From contig CAWGUE010000005.1 of assembly GCA_963825595.1 (NCBI GenBank), positions 30,616-94,615 of the forward strand: a stretch of 64,000 bases of DNA, read 5' to 3'. This DNA is from JARFQH01 sp963825595. Its GTDB lineage: Bacteria > Desulfobacterota > Desulfobacteria > Desulfobacterales > SG8-13. Positions 57,224 to 64,000 of the stretch are shown in pieces. How positions within the stretch are numbered: the stretch's first letter is position 1; every line of letters starts with the position of its first letter. The position numbers and the translations under genes were made by a program. The notes beneath the pieces are model-generated. The model saw only the letters and a list, made by a program, of their open reading frames with translations, had not been told where the DNA came from and did no database searches.

Positions 57224-57243
57224 ACTCCAGCATGAAGACTCAT

Positions 57244-57532
57244 GGGGCGCTCCTTTTTACGGTGCTCAGGATAGGAACAAGCGAGATAGGCATTCGACTA
57301 CAGCGGGAAGGTGGGCACCTGGTGGCGTATATAGCCGGTGATTCGCGCTGAGCATTGATGAAAAATCGAAAACGACGCGTATTTATAAATTTTTTCGAAG
57401 ATACTTTTCAACTCAAACATCTGGCCCAGCACATTTTGTCAATTACCACTATGTGGCATTTTGGTCAAGAAAAATGCGGCCGGTCGCAGTTTTCTGCAAC
57501 CATTTATATCCACTGATCTTTAATAAATTTTA
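57244..57532. other. Divergent control region between lipoprotein and arsR genes
   Basis: About 290 bases without a gene. AAGGAG before ATG 57243 serves the minus-strand gene. No clear sigma-54 or sigma-70 promoter for that gene was recognised. Confidence 0.5.
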
Positions 57533-57579
57533 TTGACAAGAGTCGATAATAAATTTATATATAGCCATAAAGCTATATA
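57533..57579 (+). promoter_or_regulatory. arsR promoter and ArsR operator
   Basis: TTGACA (57533-57538), a 17-base spacer and TATATA (57556-57561) form a strong sigma-70 promoter. The inverted repeat TATATAGC-N6-GCTATATA (57558-57579) overlaps the -10, as expected for an ArsR operator. Confidence 0.8.
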
Positions 57580-57588
57580 GGAGCCAAA

Positions 57589-57936
57589 ATGAAATCATTC
57601 ATCAAAGTCATGAAAGCCTTGTCTGACCCGAATCGGGTCAAAATCGTCAAACTCCTCCAGCATAAAACGATGTGCGTTTGCGAGTTGCGGGGCGTCCTGG
57701 GCATATCTCAGCCAACGGTTTCCAAACACCTGAAAATTCTGGAAGAAGCGGGCATCGTCGGGTTTGAAAAAGACGGTCTTTGGGTCAACTATTACCTGAC
57801 CGACGGCCGGGACAACCCCTATGCAGCCAGTCTTCTTGGAAACCTTCGCCACTGGCTCAACGATGAGCCTTTGATTAGTGAATTAACGGAAAAATTGCCC
57901 GGGATCGATCGCTTTGAAATTTGCGCCCGGAGCTAA
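57589..57936 (+). CDS. arsR: ArsR-family arsenite-responsive repressor
   Basis: A 115-residue winged-helix repressor. MCVCELRG carries the Cys pair (C29, C31) of the ArsR arsenite site in the DNA-binding helix; further Cys is at the C-terminus (EICARS). The recognition helix is ISQPTVSKHLKILEEAGIV. It releases DNA on binding arsenite. It is the first gene of the plus-strand ars operon and sits on its own operator. A downstream repeat at 57951-57976 may be a second site. Confidence 0.93.
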   Translation: MKSFIKVMKALSDPNRVKIVKLLQHKTMCVCELRGVLGISQPTVSKHLKILEEAGIVGFEKDGLWVNYYLTDGRDNPYAASLLGNLRHWLNDEPLISELTEKLPGIDRFEICARS

Positions 57937-57950
57937 TTTTTTTGGCTCTG

Positions 57951-57976
57951 ATATATTGCTATATTTCGATATATAG
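57951..57976 (+). promoter_or_regulatory. Second possible ArsR site before the permease gene
   Basis: CTATAT-N6-ATATAG (57959-57976) within a TATA-rich stretch between arsR and the permease gene. It resembles the operator at 57558-57579 and could give the rest of the operon separate control, or simply be AT-rich DNA. Confidence 0.4.
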
Positions 57977-58054
57977 TTTTTGCACTCATTCGCAGATCCT
58001 CAGGTCAAAATCTGCGTCATTGGAAAATAAAAAAGTATCGTGGAAGGAAGAGTC

Positions 58055-59443
58055 ATGAGTAACGGTATGTCGATTACAGAGGGTAAAAAAACTTTCGGCG
58101 GATCAGAACCCGCTGTGCAAAAGGCATCCGAACCCAGCATAATCGACTGGAAAACCATTTGGAAGCCGCTGGGCATCATCACCGGTATTTTTCTGATCTT
58201 TTTCTGGCTACCACTGGAGAGCAACCGATTCACCGGGGCGTTAATCGAATCCCTGGCCCTGGCAAGGTGGTATGCACAGGAGCACGTGTTGCTCTGCCTG
58301 GTGCCGGCCTTTTTTATCGCCGGTGCTATATCCGTGTTCGTCTCCCAGGCGGCCGTGATGAAGTACCTCGGTGCGGGCGCCAATAAGGTCATGTCATACG
58401 GGGTGGCCTCCGTTTCAGGTACCATCCTCGCGGTATGCTCGTGTACGGTGCTACCGCTGTTTGCCGGAATCTGGAAGCGTGGCGCAGGGCTGGGACCGGC
58501 CATCGCATTTCTTTATTCCGGTCCGGCCATCAATATTTTGGCCATCGTGCTCACGGCCCGGATACTCGGCCCCGAACTCGGTCTGGCCCGGGCCGTGGGG
58601 GCCATCGTCTTCAGTGTGGTCATCGGCCTGATCATGCACCTGCTGTATCGCAAAGAGGAGCGGGCCAAAGCCGAGGCCGCCATGCATTTGCCCGCACCCG
58701 AGGTGGAGCGCCCCCTGGGCCAAAACGTGATCTACTTTGCCACTATGGTCGGTATTCTGATCTTCGCCACCTGGGGCCGTCCGGAAGAACCGGTTGGCAT
58801 ATGGAACGCGATCTATTCGGTTAAGTGGTTACTGACCGGATTTTTCGCCGTCGTCCTCGGTGTTCTGTTGGTGAAATGGTTTAACGTCAAGGCTTATAAA
58901 GTCGTGCTTGCGGCCGTGTCGGTTCTGAGTTTGGCGCTTGTTTTTCCGCATGAACCGTTGATCGCTTTTTCAGCCGGCATTATCGCTTTGGCTGTTTTGA
59001 CCACCACCACCCGCGGAGAAACCGAATCGTGGTTCATGGCCACCTGGGACTTCGCCAAACAGATCATACCATTGCTTTTGGCGGGCGTTCTTGTGGCCGG
59101 GTTGCTGCTCGGTCGTCCGGGTGCGGAAGGACTGATTCCTTCCCGATGGATTAGTGGCCTCGTGGGCGGAAACTCCCTGTGGGCCAACCTTTTTGCATCG
59201 GTGGTGGGTGCCTTCATGTACTTCGCGACCCTGACAGAGGTGCCGATCCTGCAGGGATTGATCGGCGCCGGCATGGGCAAAGGCCCGGCCATGGCGCTGC
59301 TCCTGGCCGGACCGGCCCTGAGCCTGCCCAACATGCTGGTGATCCGAAGTGTGATGGGCACCCAGAAAACCGTTGTATTCGTCAGCCTGGTGGTCGTGAT
59401 GGCGACAATCAGCGGTATAATCTTTGGATCTCTAACGGGATAG
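58055..59443 (+). CDS. ArsP-like permease (COG0701)
   Basis: A 462-residue membrane protein with about ten helices and the two internal repeats of COG0701 permeases. The motif VCSCTVLPLFAGIWKRGAGLGPAIAF carries the conserved CSC; the second repeat shows ATLTEVPILQGLIGAGMGKGPAMA. ArsP members export trivalent organoarsenicals; others are of unknown use, so the substrate is unsure. ATG 58055 has GGAAGGAAG upstream and is preferred to GTG 58040. It follows arsR. Confidence 0.82.
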   Translation: MSNGMSITEGKKTFGGSEPAVQKASEPSIIDWKTIWKPLGIITGIFLIFFWLPLESNRFTGALIESLALARWYAQEHVLLCLVPAFFIAGAISVFVSQAAVMKYLGAGANKVMSYGVASVSGTILAVCSCTVLPLFAGIWKRGAGLGPAIAFLYSGPAINILAIVLTARILGPELGLARAVGAIVFSVVIGLIMHLLYRKEERAKAEAAMHLPAPEVERPLGQNVIYFATMVGILIFATWGRPEEPVGIWNAIYSVKWLLTGFFAVVLGVLLVKWFNVKAYKVVLAAVSVLSLALVFPHEPLIAFSAGIIALAVLTTTTRGETESWFMATWDFAKQIIPLLLAGVLVAGLLLGRPGAEGLIPSRWISGLVGGNSLWANLFASVVGAFMYFATLTEVPILQGLIGAGMGKGPAMALLLAGPALSLPNMLVIRSVMGTQKTVVFVSLVVVMATISGIIFGSLTG

Positions 59444-59548
59444 ATTGTGACGCAGATAAACGCTGGTCGACACAGGTTGATTAGACTATAATTTTACTGT
59501 GTTCATCTGCTTAAATCCGTGTCCCATCTGATCTAAAAAGGAAATATT

Positions 59549-59782
59549 ATGGATATCAAAGTACTGGGCCCTGGCTGCCCCAAATGCCAGCAGACAGAAA
59601 AAGTGGTCAAGGAAGCGGTTTCCGAAGCTGGTGCCACCGCTGACATCGAAAAGGTTACCGATATAATGAAAATAGCCGAATACGGCGTGTTCGGCACACC
59701 CGCGGTGGTGGTGAATGGTGAGATTAAATCGGTGGGCAAGATACCCAAGAGGGAAGAGGTTCTGGCCTGGCTTAAAAATTAA
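59549..59782 (+). CDS. Small thioredoxin-like redox-active disulfide protein
   Basis: A 77-residue thioredoxin-fold protein of the type often encoded with COG0701 permeases. The active site is GPGCPKC (C10, C13). It has a conserved cis-Pro in FGTPAVVVNGE. No signal peptide, so it acts in the cytoplasm. It may supply electrons for reduction of the arsenical or of the neighbouring permease. Confidence 0.88.
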   Translation: MDIKVLGPGCPKCQQTEKVVKEAVSEAGATADIEKVTDIMKIAEYGVFGTPAVVVNGEIKSVGKIPKREEVLAWLKN

Positions 59783-59902
59783 GAGCATGGGTCACTATAT
59801 CATGGTGTAAAAAATGCGGTTGGAAAACCAATTGATTCAACCTTGAAGAGCCAAACTCCCGCAGCGCCATGCTGCGACGGATCCGGCGAAGGAGAAATGG
59901 CA

Positions 59903-60428
59903 ATGCTGCTGAAAGACTATCAGCCTCGACATCTTCAACAACGAATGCATGCCGGGAGCCATGTCGGTGCAGTGTATCGCTCGTCTGGCACAGGATGTCA
60001 GCGCTGCACTGCCCTACCTGAACACCGTGCTCGGTGGATTCGAGTACGTCGTTTACCCACCCTCCGTAACGTTTAAAGTTCACGGCAAATTGATTACTGT
60101 TCATGCCCGCAGGATCGCCGCCAATGCCCTGAAGGACAAGGAAGAAGCGCAAAAAATCATCGCGTGGCTCAAACGCGAAATTAACGACGCCTGGGAAAAC
60201 CGGGACCGCATTCCTCCCAGCACAAAAGGAGCCCCACGGCCGAAAATCATCGAAATTCTCAAACGACTGCCCAAGACCAATTGCCGTGATTGTGGTGAGC
60301 CCACTTGCATGGTGTTCGCCACCCGCCTGGCGGAAGGGGCCAAGGGGGTCGACGCCTGCCCGTCTTTAGACATGGTGCAGCGCAGGCAGCTTGAGGATTA
60401 TATCGGCCGTTTTGATCCGGCAGATTGA
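59903..60428 (+). pseudogene. [4Fe-4S] domain protein with a frameshift near its start
   Basis: The long frame encodes CMPGAMSVQCIARLAQDVSA, then a C-terminal 4Fe-4S motif NCRDCGEPTCMVFATRLAEG...DACP, as in corrinoid iron-sulfur proteins and related carriers. The true start seems to be ATG 59903 (GGAGAAATGGC upstream; MLLKDYQ), in another frame. One surplus C at 59924-59925 separates the two; removing it gives MLLKDYQLDIFNNECMPGAM. Function unknown; the ars-operon setting suggests redox work. Confidence 0.75.
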
Positions 60429-60539
60429 TTTTATAGAAGTATAAACAATAGATCATCGGCATGTTACCCTATATTGGTGGTTCCCGCTCCGTCACGATGT
60501 CACCCGACAACCAGAATAAAAAGAGGAATTAGCCCAGAT

Positions 60540-61250
60540 ATGTTCGACCAATTTTTACTCACGGTAAACCAGTGGATGACCGGCGGGCTGGTTTTAGCCG
60601 CCATGGGTGCCTTTACTTGGGGCATGGTCAGCGTGCTATTTTCCCCTTGCCATCTGGCCTCCATCCCATTGATCGTGGCCTACGTGGGTGGCCAGGAATC
60701 CGCTGTCCACCCTCGGCGGGCCATTTGGTATGCCGGGGCTTTTACTCTGGGGCTGTTTATCACCATCGCCGTCATCGGCATTGTGTGTGCCATGTTGGGT
60801 CGCATGTTGGGCGATGTCGGCATCTGGTGGCAGGTCCTTGTCGGCGCAGTTCTGGTCTGGGTAGCCCTTGGCATGTTGGGTGTGCAGGCCTGTTCCATGT
60901 CCGGCACGATGCTCTACCGGTTGAAATTGCGGGGAATCCATGGCGCCTTCGGGTTGGGGCTGGCCTACGGTATCCTGTCCGGTTCTTGTACCTTTGGTTT
61001 TATCGCCCCGATTCTGGCCATCGTCACCGTGCAGCAGAAGGTCGTCGTCGGTTCGGTAATGATGATCCTCTTTGCACTGGGTCACTGCCTTCCGATCGTC
61101 GTGGCTGGCAGTTCTACGGCCATGGTGCGAAGGCTTACGGAAAGCAGCGCCTGGCAGGGAGCTGGAGTGTGGTTCCGGCGCAGCGCTGGTCTGATCATTG
61201 CGCTTTTGGGCGCTTATTTCATCATCAGTCCGTTTGTCGGCGGCGCCTGA
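60540..61250 (+). CDS. CcdA/DsbD-type transmembrane thiol-electron carrier
   Basis: A 236-residue membrane protein with six helices. The paired Cys are in VLFSPCHLASIPLIVAYVGG and LSGSCTFGFIAPILAIV, with similar Pro-rich surroundings in both, as in CcdA. CcdA moves reducing power from cytoplasmic thioredoxin to the periplasm. ATG 60540 starts the first helix region; the frame is open from 60474. With thioredoxins on both sides of the membrane (59549 and 63509), it could link them. Confidence 0.85.
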   Translation: MFDQFLLTVNQWMTGGLVLAAMGAFTWGMVSVLFSPCHLASIPLIVAYVGGQESAVHPRRAIWYAGAFTLGLFITIAVIGIVCAMLGRMLGDVGIWWQVLVGAVLVWVALGMLGVQACSMSGTMLYRLKLRGIHGAFGLGLAYGILSGSCTFGFIAPILAIVTVQQKVVVGSVMMILFALGHCLPIVVAGSSTAMVRRLTESSAWQGAGVWFRRSAGLIIALLGAYFIISPFVGGA

Positions 61251-61452
61251 ATCGCATCGGATGAAGACACGCAGCAGGTATTGGCCTTTGTCCGAACCGT
61301 TCTATCCAAAAAAGTTGATAAAGCGCTCTATCGTCACTGAGTGCCAGTCTTCGAGGTTTGTTACGACTCCGGCCCCAAAAAGGGCGGTGGTAGAAAATGA
61401 ATTTCTTTAACTCAATAATGCTTCATATAAAAAATATGGCAAGGAGGATCAG

Positions 61453-62244
61453 TTGATCCGATTATGTCGTGTGTTCGTGATGATCTGTGTATGCATTGCG
61501 TTTGTTAACGGCATTGTTTATGCACAAAGTTTGAATAATATTGTGATCATTTCTATTGACGCACTCCATCCTGAAGCGCTCCAGCGAGCCGAGAGTCCGA
61601 ACCTTCAAACACTGATGCGTACCTGTGCTTATACGCTTGACGGCCGCAGCACCAATCCTCCCAAAACGTTGATTGCGCATACGGCAATGTTTACTGGTTT
61701 GGCGCCAGAGGAAAGTGGCAAAATGGACAACAGCTGGGTGCCTGGCGAGGCGACAGTCAAGAGCCCGACCATTTTTAATGCCGCCCGAACTCTCGGTTAT
61801 AAAACTGGATTTTTTTACTCCAAAGAGAAACTGGGCTATCTTGTAAACAAAGTTATCGATATGCATGAATGGTCGCGGGACTATGCCATCGATTCTGCAG
61901 AAACCTTCATCAAAACACCCGGCCGCCATTTCGTGTTTTTGCACATCAGCGGTCTGGATGAAGTGGGACCGGAGTTCGGCTGGCTGTCGCCGGAATACCT
62001 GGAGGAGTTGTCCTTTATCGATGAATATATATCCTCGCTGGTGAATTCAATCGAAAGGCAAAAAGACTATCTGATTATCGTTACCAGCGACCATGCCGGG
62101 CATGCCAGGATTCACGGCAGCGACCACCCGGAAGATATCCGTTTGCCATTGATCATCTGCTCGGACACGGTTTCAGTCAGCAGATTTCAGAATATCCCAT
62201 TTTCGGTGGTTGACCTTAAACAGATGCTTGAGAAACTACTTTAG
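61453..62244 (+). CDS. Exported alkaline-phosphatase-fold protein
   Basis: A 263-residue protein of the type I phosphodiesterase/nucleotide pyrophosphatase group. A signal peptide (VFVMICVCIAFVNGIVYA) precedes the metal-site motifs IVIISIDALHPEAL, Thr in NPPKTLIAHTAMFTGL (nucleophile region), and IIVTSDHAGHARIHGSDHP (the DH pair and following His). The start is TTG 61453 with AAGGAGG upstream. The role in arsenic resistance is unknown; it lies between the ccdA-like and acr3 genes on the same strand. Confidence 0.8.
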   Translation: MIRLCRVFVMICVCIAFVNGIVYAQSLNNIVIISIDALHPEALQRAESPNLQTLMRTCAYTLDGRSTNPPKTLIAHTAMFTGLAPEESGKMDNSWVPGEATVKSPTIFNAARTLGYKTGFFYSKEKLGYLVNKVIDMHEWSRDYAIDSAETFIKTPGRHFVFLHISGLDEVGPEFGWLSPEYLEELSFIDEYISSLVNSIERQKDYLIIVTSDHAGHARIHGSDHPEDIRLPLIICSDTVSVSRFQNIPFSVVDLKQMLEKLL

Positions 62245-62402
62245 GGTGAATTTTTCTGACGCCGTCCTGTGCAGCAGACAGTCCCGTCCTGCTGCCTGAA
62301 TGCGACAAACCTTTGAATAAGAAAATCGGGGCCTTCACTGAGCGTCTGCTAAATGTCATCCAACAAACCGATAAGTCTGATTCACATGCTTAAGGAGGAC
62401 TT

Positions 62403-63494
62403 ATGACCGACGCCACCATACGTAAGTTAAGTTTTCTGGACCGCTTTCTCACCCTGTGGATCTTTTTGGCCATGATTGTGGGTGTTGGGAGCGGTTATCT
62501 GTTTCCGGAAATCAAGAGTTTCATCAATCGTTTTTCCGTGGGCACCACCAACATTCCCATCGCCGTGGGCCTGATATTGATGATGTACCCGCCGCTGGCC
62601 AAGGTGAAGTATGAAAAACTGGGTTTCGTGTTCCGCGATGTCAAGGTGCTGGCCCTGTCCCTGGTGCAAAACTGGATCATCGGCCCGATCCTGATGTTCC
62701 TTTTAGCTATCGCTTTTTTGTCTGGGCACCAGGAATACATGGTGGGATTGATACTGATCGGTCTGGCGCGCTGCATCGCCATGGTCATCGTCTGGAACGA
62801 TTTGGCCAGCGGTGACCGGGAGTACTGTGCAGGCCTGGTGGCCTTTAACTCCATCTTCCAGGTACTCTTTTTTTCAGTTTATGCTTATATCTTTATAACT
62901 GTGCTGCCCCGTTGGATGGGCCTGGAAGGAATGGAGGTGGACATCTCCATCGGCCAGATCGCCGAAAGCGTCTTTATCTATTTGGGAATTCCTTTCATCG
63001 GCGGTGTGCTTTCGCGGTTAATCGGCTTAAAAACCGTGGGGGTCGAACGCTACGAGACCCAGTTCATTCCCAAGATCAGCCCCATTACCCTGATCGCCCT
63101 GCTCTTTACCATCCTTGTGATGTTTTCCCTAAAGGGTGAATATATCGTTCAATTGCCATTAGATGTGGTGCGGGTGGCCATCCCGCTGTGCATCTATTTT
63201 GTCATCATGTTCTTCGTCTCCTTCTGGCTTTCCATGAAAGCCAGGGCCACGTACGAACAGGCCACCACGTTGTCCTTTACCGCTGCGTCCAACAACTTTG
63301 AACTGGCCATCGCCGTGGCCGTGGCCGTTTTTGGCCTGGATTCGGGCCAAGCATTTGCCGCTGTGATCGGCCCCCTTGTGGAGGTGCCGGTACTCATCTC
63401 CCTGGTAAATGCCGCCCTGTGGTTCAAGCGCAAATACTTCCCTTACGCATTGGAAACTCCAACCGGTGTGTGCCACATGACCTGCAAGCCATAG
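62403..63494 (+). CDS. acr3: ACR3-family arsenite efflux permease
   Basis: A 363-residue membrane protein with ten helices that extrudes arsenite using the proton gradient. The essential Cys is C124 in GLARCIAMVIVWNDLA. Other family segments are FNSIFQVLFFSVYAY and TAASNNFELAIAVAVAVFGL with the conserved Glu. AAGGAGG precedes ATG. It removes the arsenite made by ArrA leak or by cytoplasmic reduction. Confidence 0.95.
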   Translation: MTDATIRKLSFLDRFLTLWIFLAMIVGVGSGYLFPEIKSFINRFSVGTTNIPIAVGLILMMYPPLAKVKYEKLGFVFRDVKVLALSLVQNWIIGPILMFLLAIAFLSGHQEYMVGLILIGLARCIAMVIVWNDLASGDREYCAGLVAFNSIFQVLFFSVYAYIFITVLPRWMGLEGMEVDISIGQIAESVFIYLGIPFIGGVLSRLIGLKTVGVERYETQFIPKISPITLIALLFTILVMFSLKGEYIVQLPLDVVRVAIPLCIYFVIMFFVSFWLSMKARATYEQATTLSFTAASNNFELAIAVAVAVFGLDSGQAFAAVIGPLVEVPVLISLVNAALWFKRKYFPYALETPTGVCHMTCKP

Positions 63495-63508
63495 AGGAAG
63501 GAAGAAGA

Positions 63509-63913
63509 ATGAAAAGAACGATCATGGTGTTCTTCGGCTGGATGATTCTCGCTTTCTGGACGGTGTCACCATCATTGGCCGGCGACTCAACGAACGCTGT
63601 CATACCAACGGTACCTACCCCGGGTGTTGCCACCATGGTGGATCTTGGTGCGAACAAATGCATCCCCTGCAAGATGATGGCCCCCATTATCAGAGAACTT
63701 CAAAATGAGTATGCGGGCCGCGCCTCCATTATCTTCATCGATGTCTGGGAGCACCGGGAACAGGCGCAACGTTTCAGTATCCGTGCGATTCCAACTCAAA
63801 TATTTTATGATAAATCGGGCAAGGAGGTCGAACGTCACGTGGGTTTCTTGGACAAAAAGAGTATTGTTGCCGCCTTCGAGAAACTCGGCGTGCCCAAAGA
63901 GGCCGGACAATGA
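63509..63913 (+). CDS. Periplasmic thioredoxin-family protein
   Basis: A 134-residue thioredoxin-fold protein with a signal peptide (VFFGWMILAFWTVSPSLAG). The active site is NKCIPCKMMAP (C51, C54), with a cis-Pro in IRAIPTQIF. ATG 63509 follows AGGAAGGAAGA. It lies 14 bases after acr3. As the only exported thioredoxin here it is the likely acceptor of electrons from the CcdA-like protein. Confidence 0.88.
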   Translation: MKRTIMVFFGWMILAFWTVSPSLAGDSTNAVIPTVPTPGVATMVDLGANKCIPCKMMAPIIRELQNEYAGRASIIFIDVWEHREQAQRFSIRAIPTQIFYDKSGKEVERHVGFLDKKSIVAAFEKLGVPKEAGQ

Positions 63914-64000
63914 TCGACTACTTGTTTTCTATCCATTTGTCTCCTTTTTAACTCGCGAAAATATTTTCATTAAATTTGCCGGATAGCCAGGTGGCATGTG

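Noticed and set aside
1..64000. CRISPR arrays, tRNA or rRNA genes
   Set aside because: No regularly spaced repeats and no recognisable tRNA cloverleaf or rRNA sequence were seen by eye; a covariance search could still find a small RNA.

Overview
The window reads as chromosome from a Gram-negative anaerobe of the Desulfobacterota type (former Deltaproteobacteria). This is an inference from gene content: respiratory molybdoenzyme genes, HdrC-like iron-sulfur proteins, PEP-CTERM proteins, CFI-box-like C-termini, sigma-54 activators and many histidine kinases. No rRNA, tRNA or CRISPR array was seen.

Layout. 0.1-2.4 kb: a secreted metallo-beta-lactamase-fold hydrolase, then a gene graveyard holding a decayed sigma-factor copy. 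2.4-8.6 kb: a surface-polysaccharide locus (sulfotransferase, two glycosyltransferases, UDP-galactopyranose mutase, Wzm/Wzt exporter). 8.6-12.2 kb: a PQQ-type sugar dehydrogenase, a small secreted protein with a frameshift, and an anti-sigma/ECF-sigma pair. 13.5-18 kb: a NarX-like kinase, its NarL-like regulator, and a degenerate second receiver cut off by an IS630-family element. 18.3-30.6 kb: genes for exported proteins, namely a 1523-residue multicopper oxidase, a subtilisin-like protease, a beta-propeller protein and two PEP-CTERM proteins. 30.9-34.3 kb: a second membrane kinase, a terminator followed by a likely group II intron fragment, and an IS1380-family element. 35-40.6 kb: two exported proteins (one frameshifted), a decayed second copy of the sigma/anti-sigma module, and a DUF2892 protein. 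40.8-46.9 kb: a Crp-family regulator and molybdenum-cofactor genes. 47-64 kb: an arsenic island.

The arsenic island is the most coherent system. On the minus strand, arrA-arrB-arrC-arrD encode a respiratory arsenate reductase (RGRY motif, Cys ligand, TAT signal) and its chaperone. Genes for FmdE-like, MoeA-like, MobB and MoeA proteins follow, with two HdrC-like proteins. Upstream lie a lone receiver protein, a membrane-bound sigma-54 activator and a PhnD-like lipoprotein. A near-consensus sigma-54 promoter and palindromic candidate enhancer sites sit just where such an activator would act. On the plus strand, an ArsR-controlled operon carries an ArsP-like permease, two thioredoxins, an Fe-S protein, a CcdA-like protein, an alkaline-phosphatase-fold protein and the ACR3 arsenite exporter. 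Arsenate respiration and arsenite export are thus encoded back to back under separate controls.

A recurring feature is single-base frameshifts in otherwise well-conserved genes, several in homopolymers. Some may be assembly errors; others, in duplicated or truncated genes, look like true decay.
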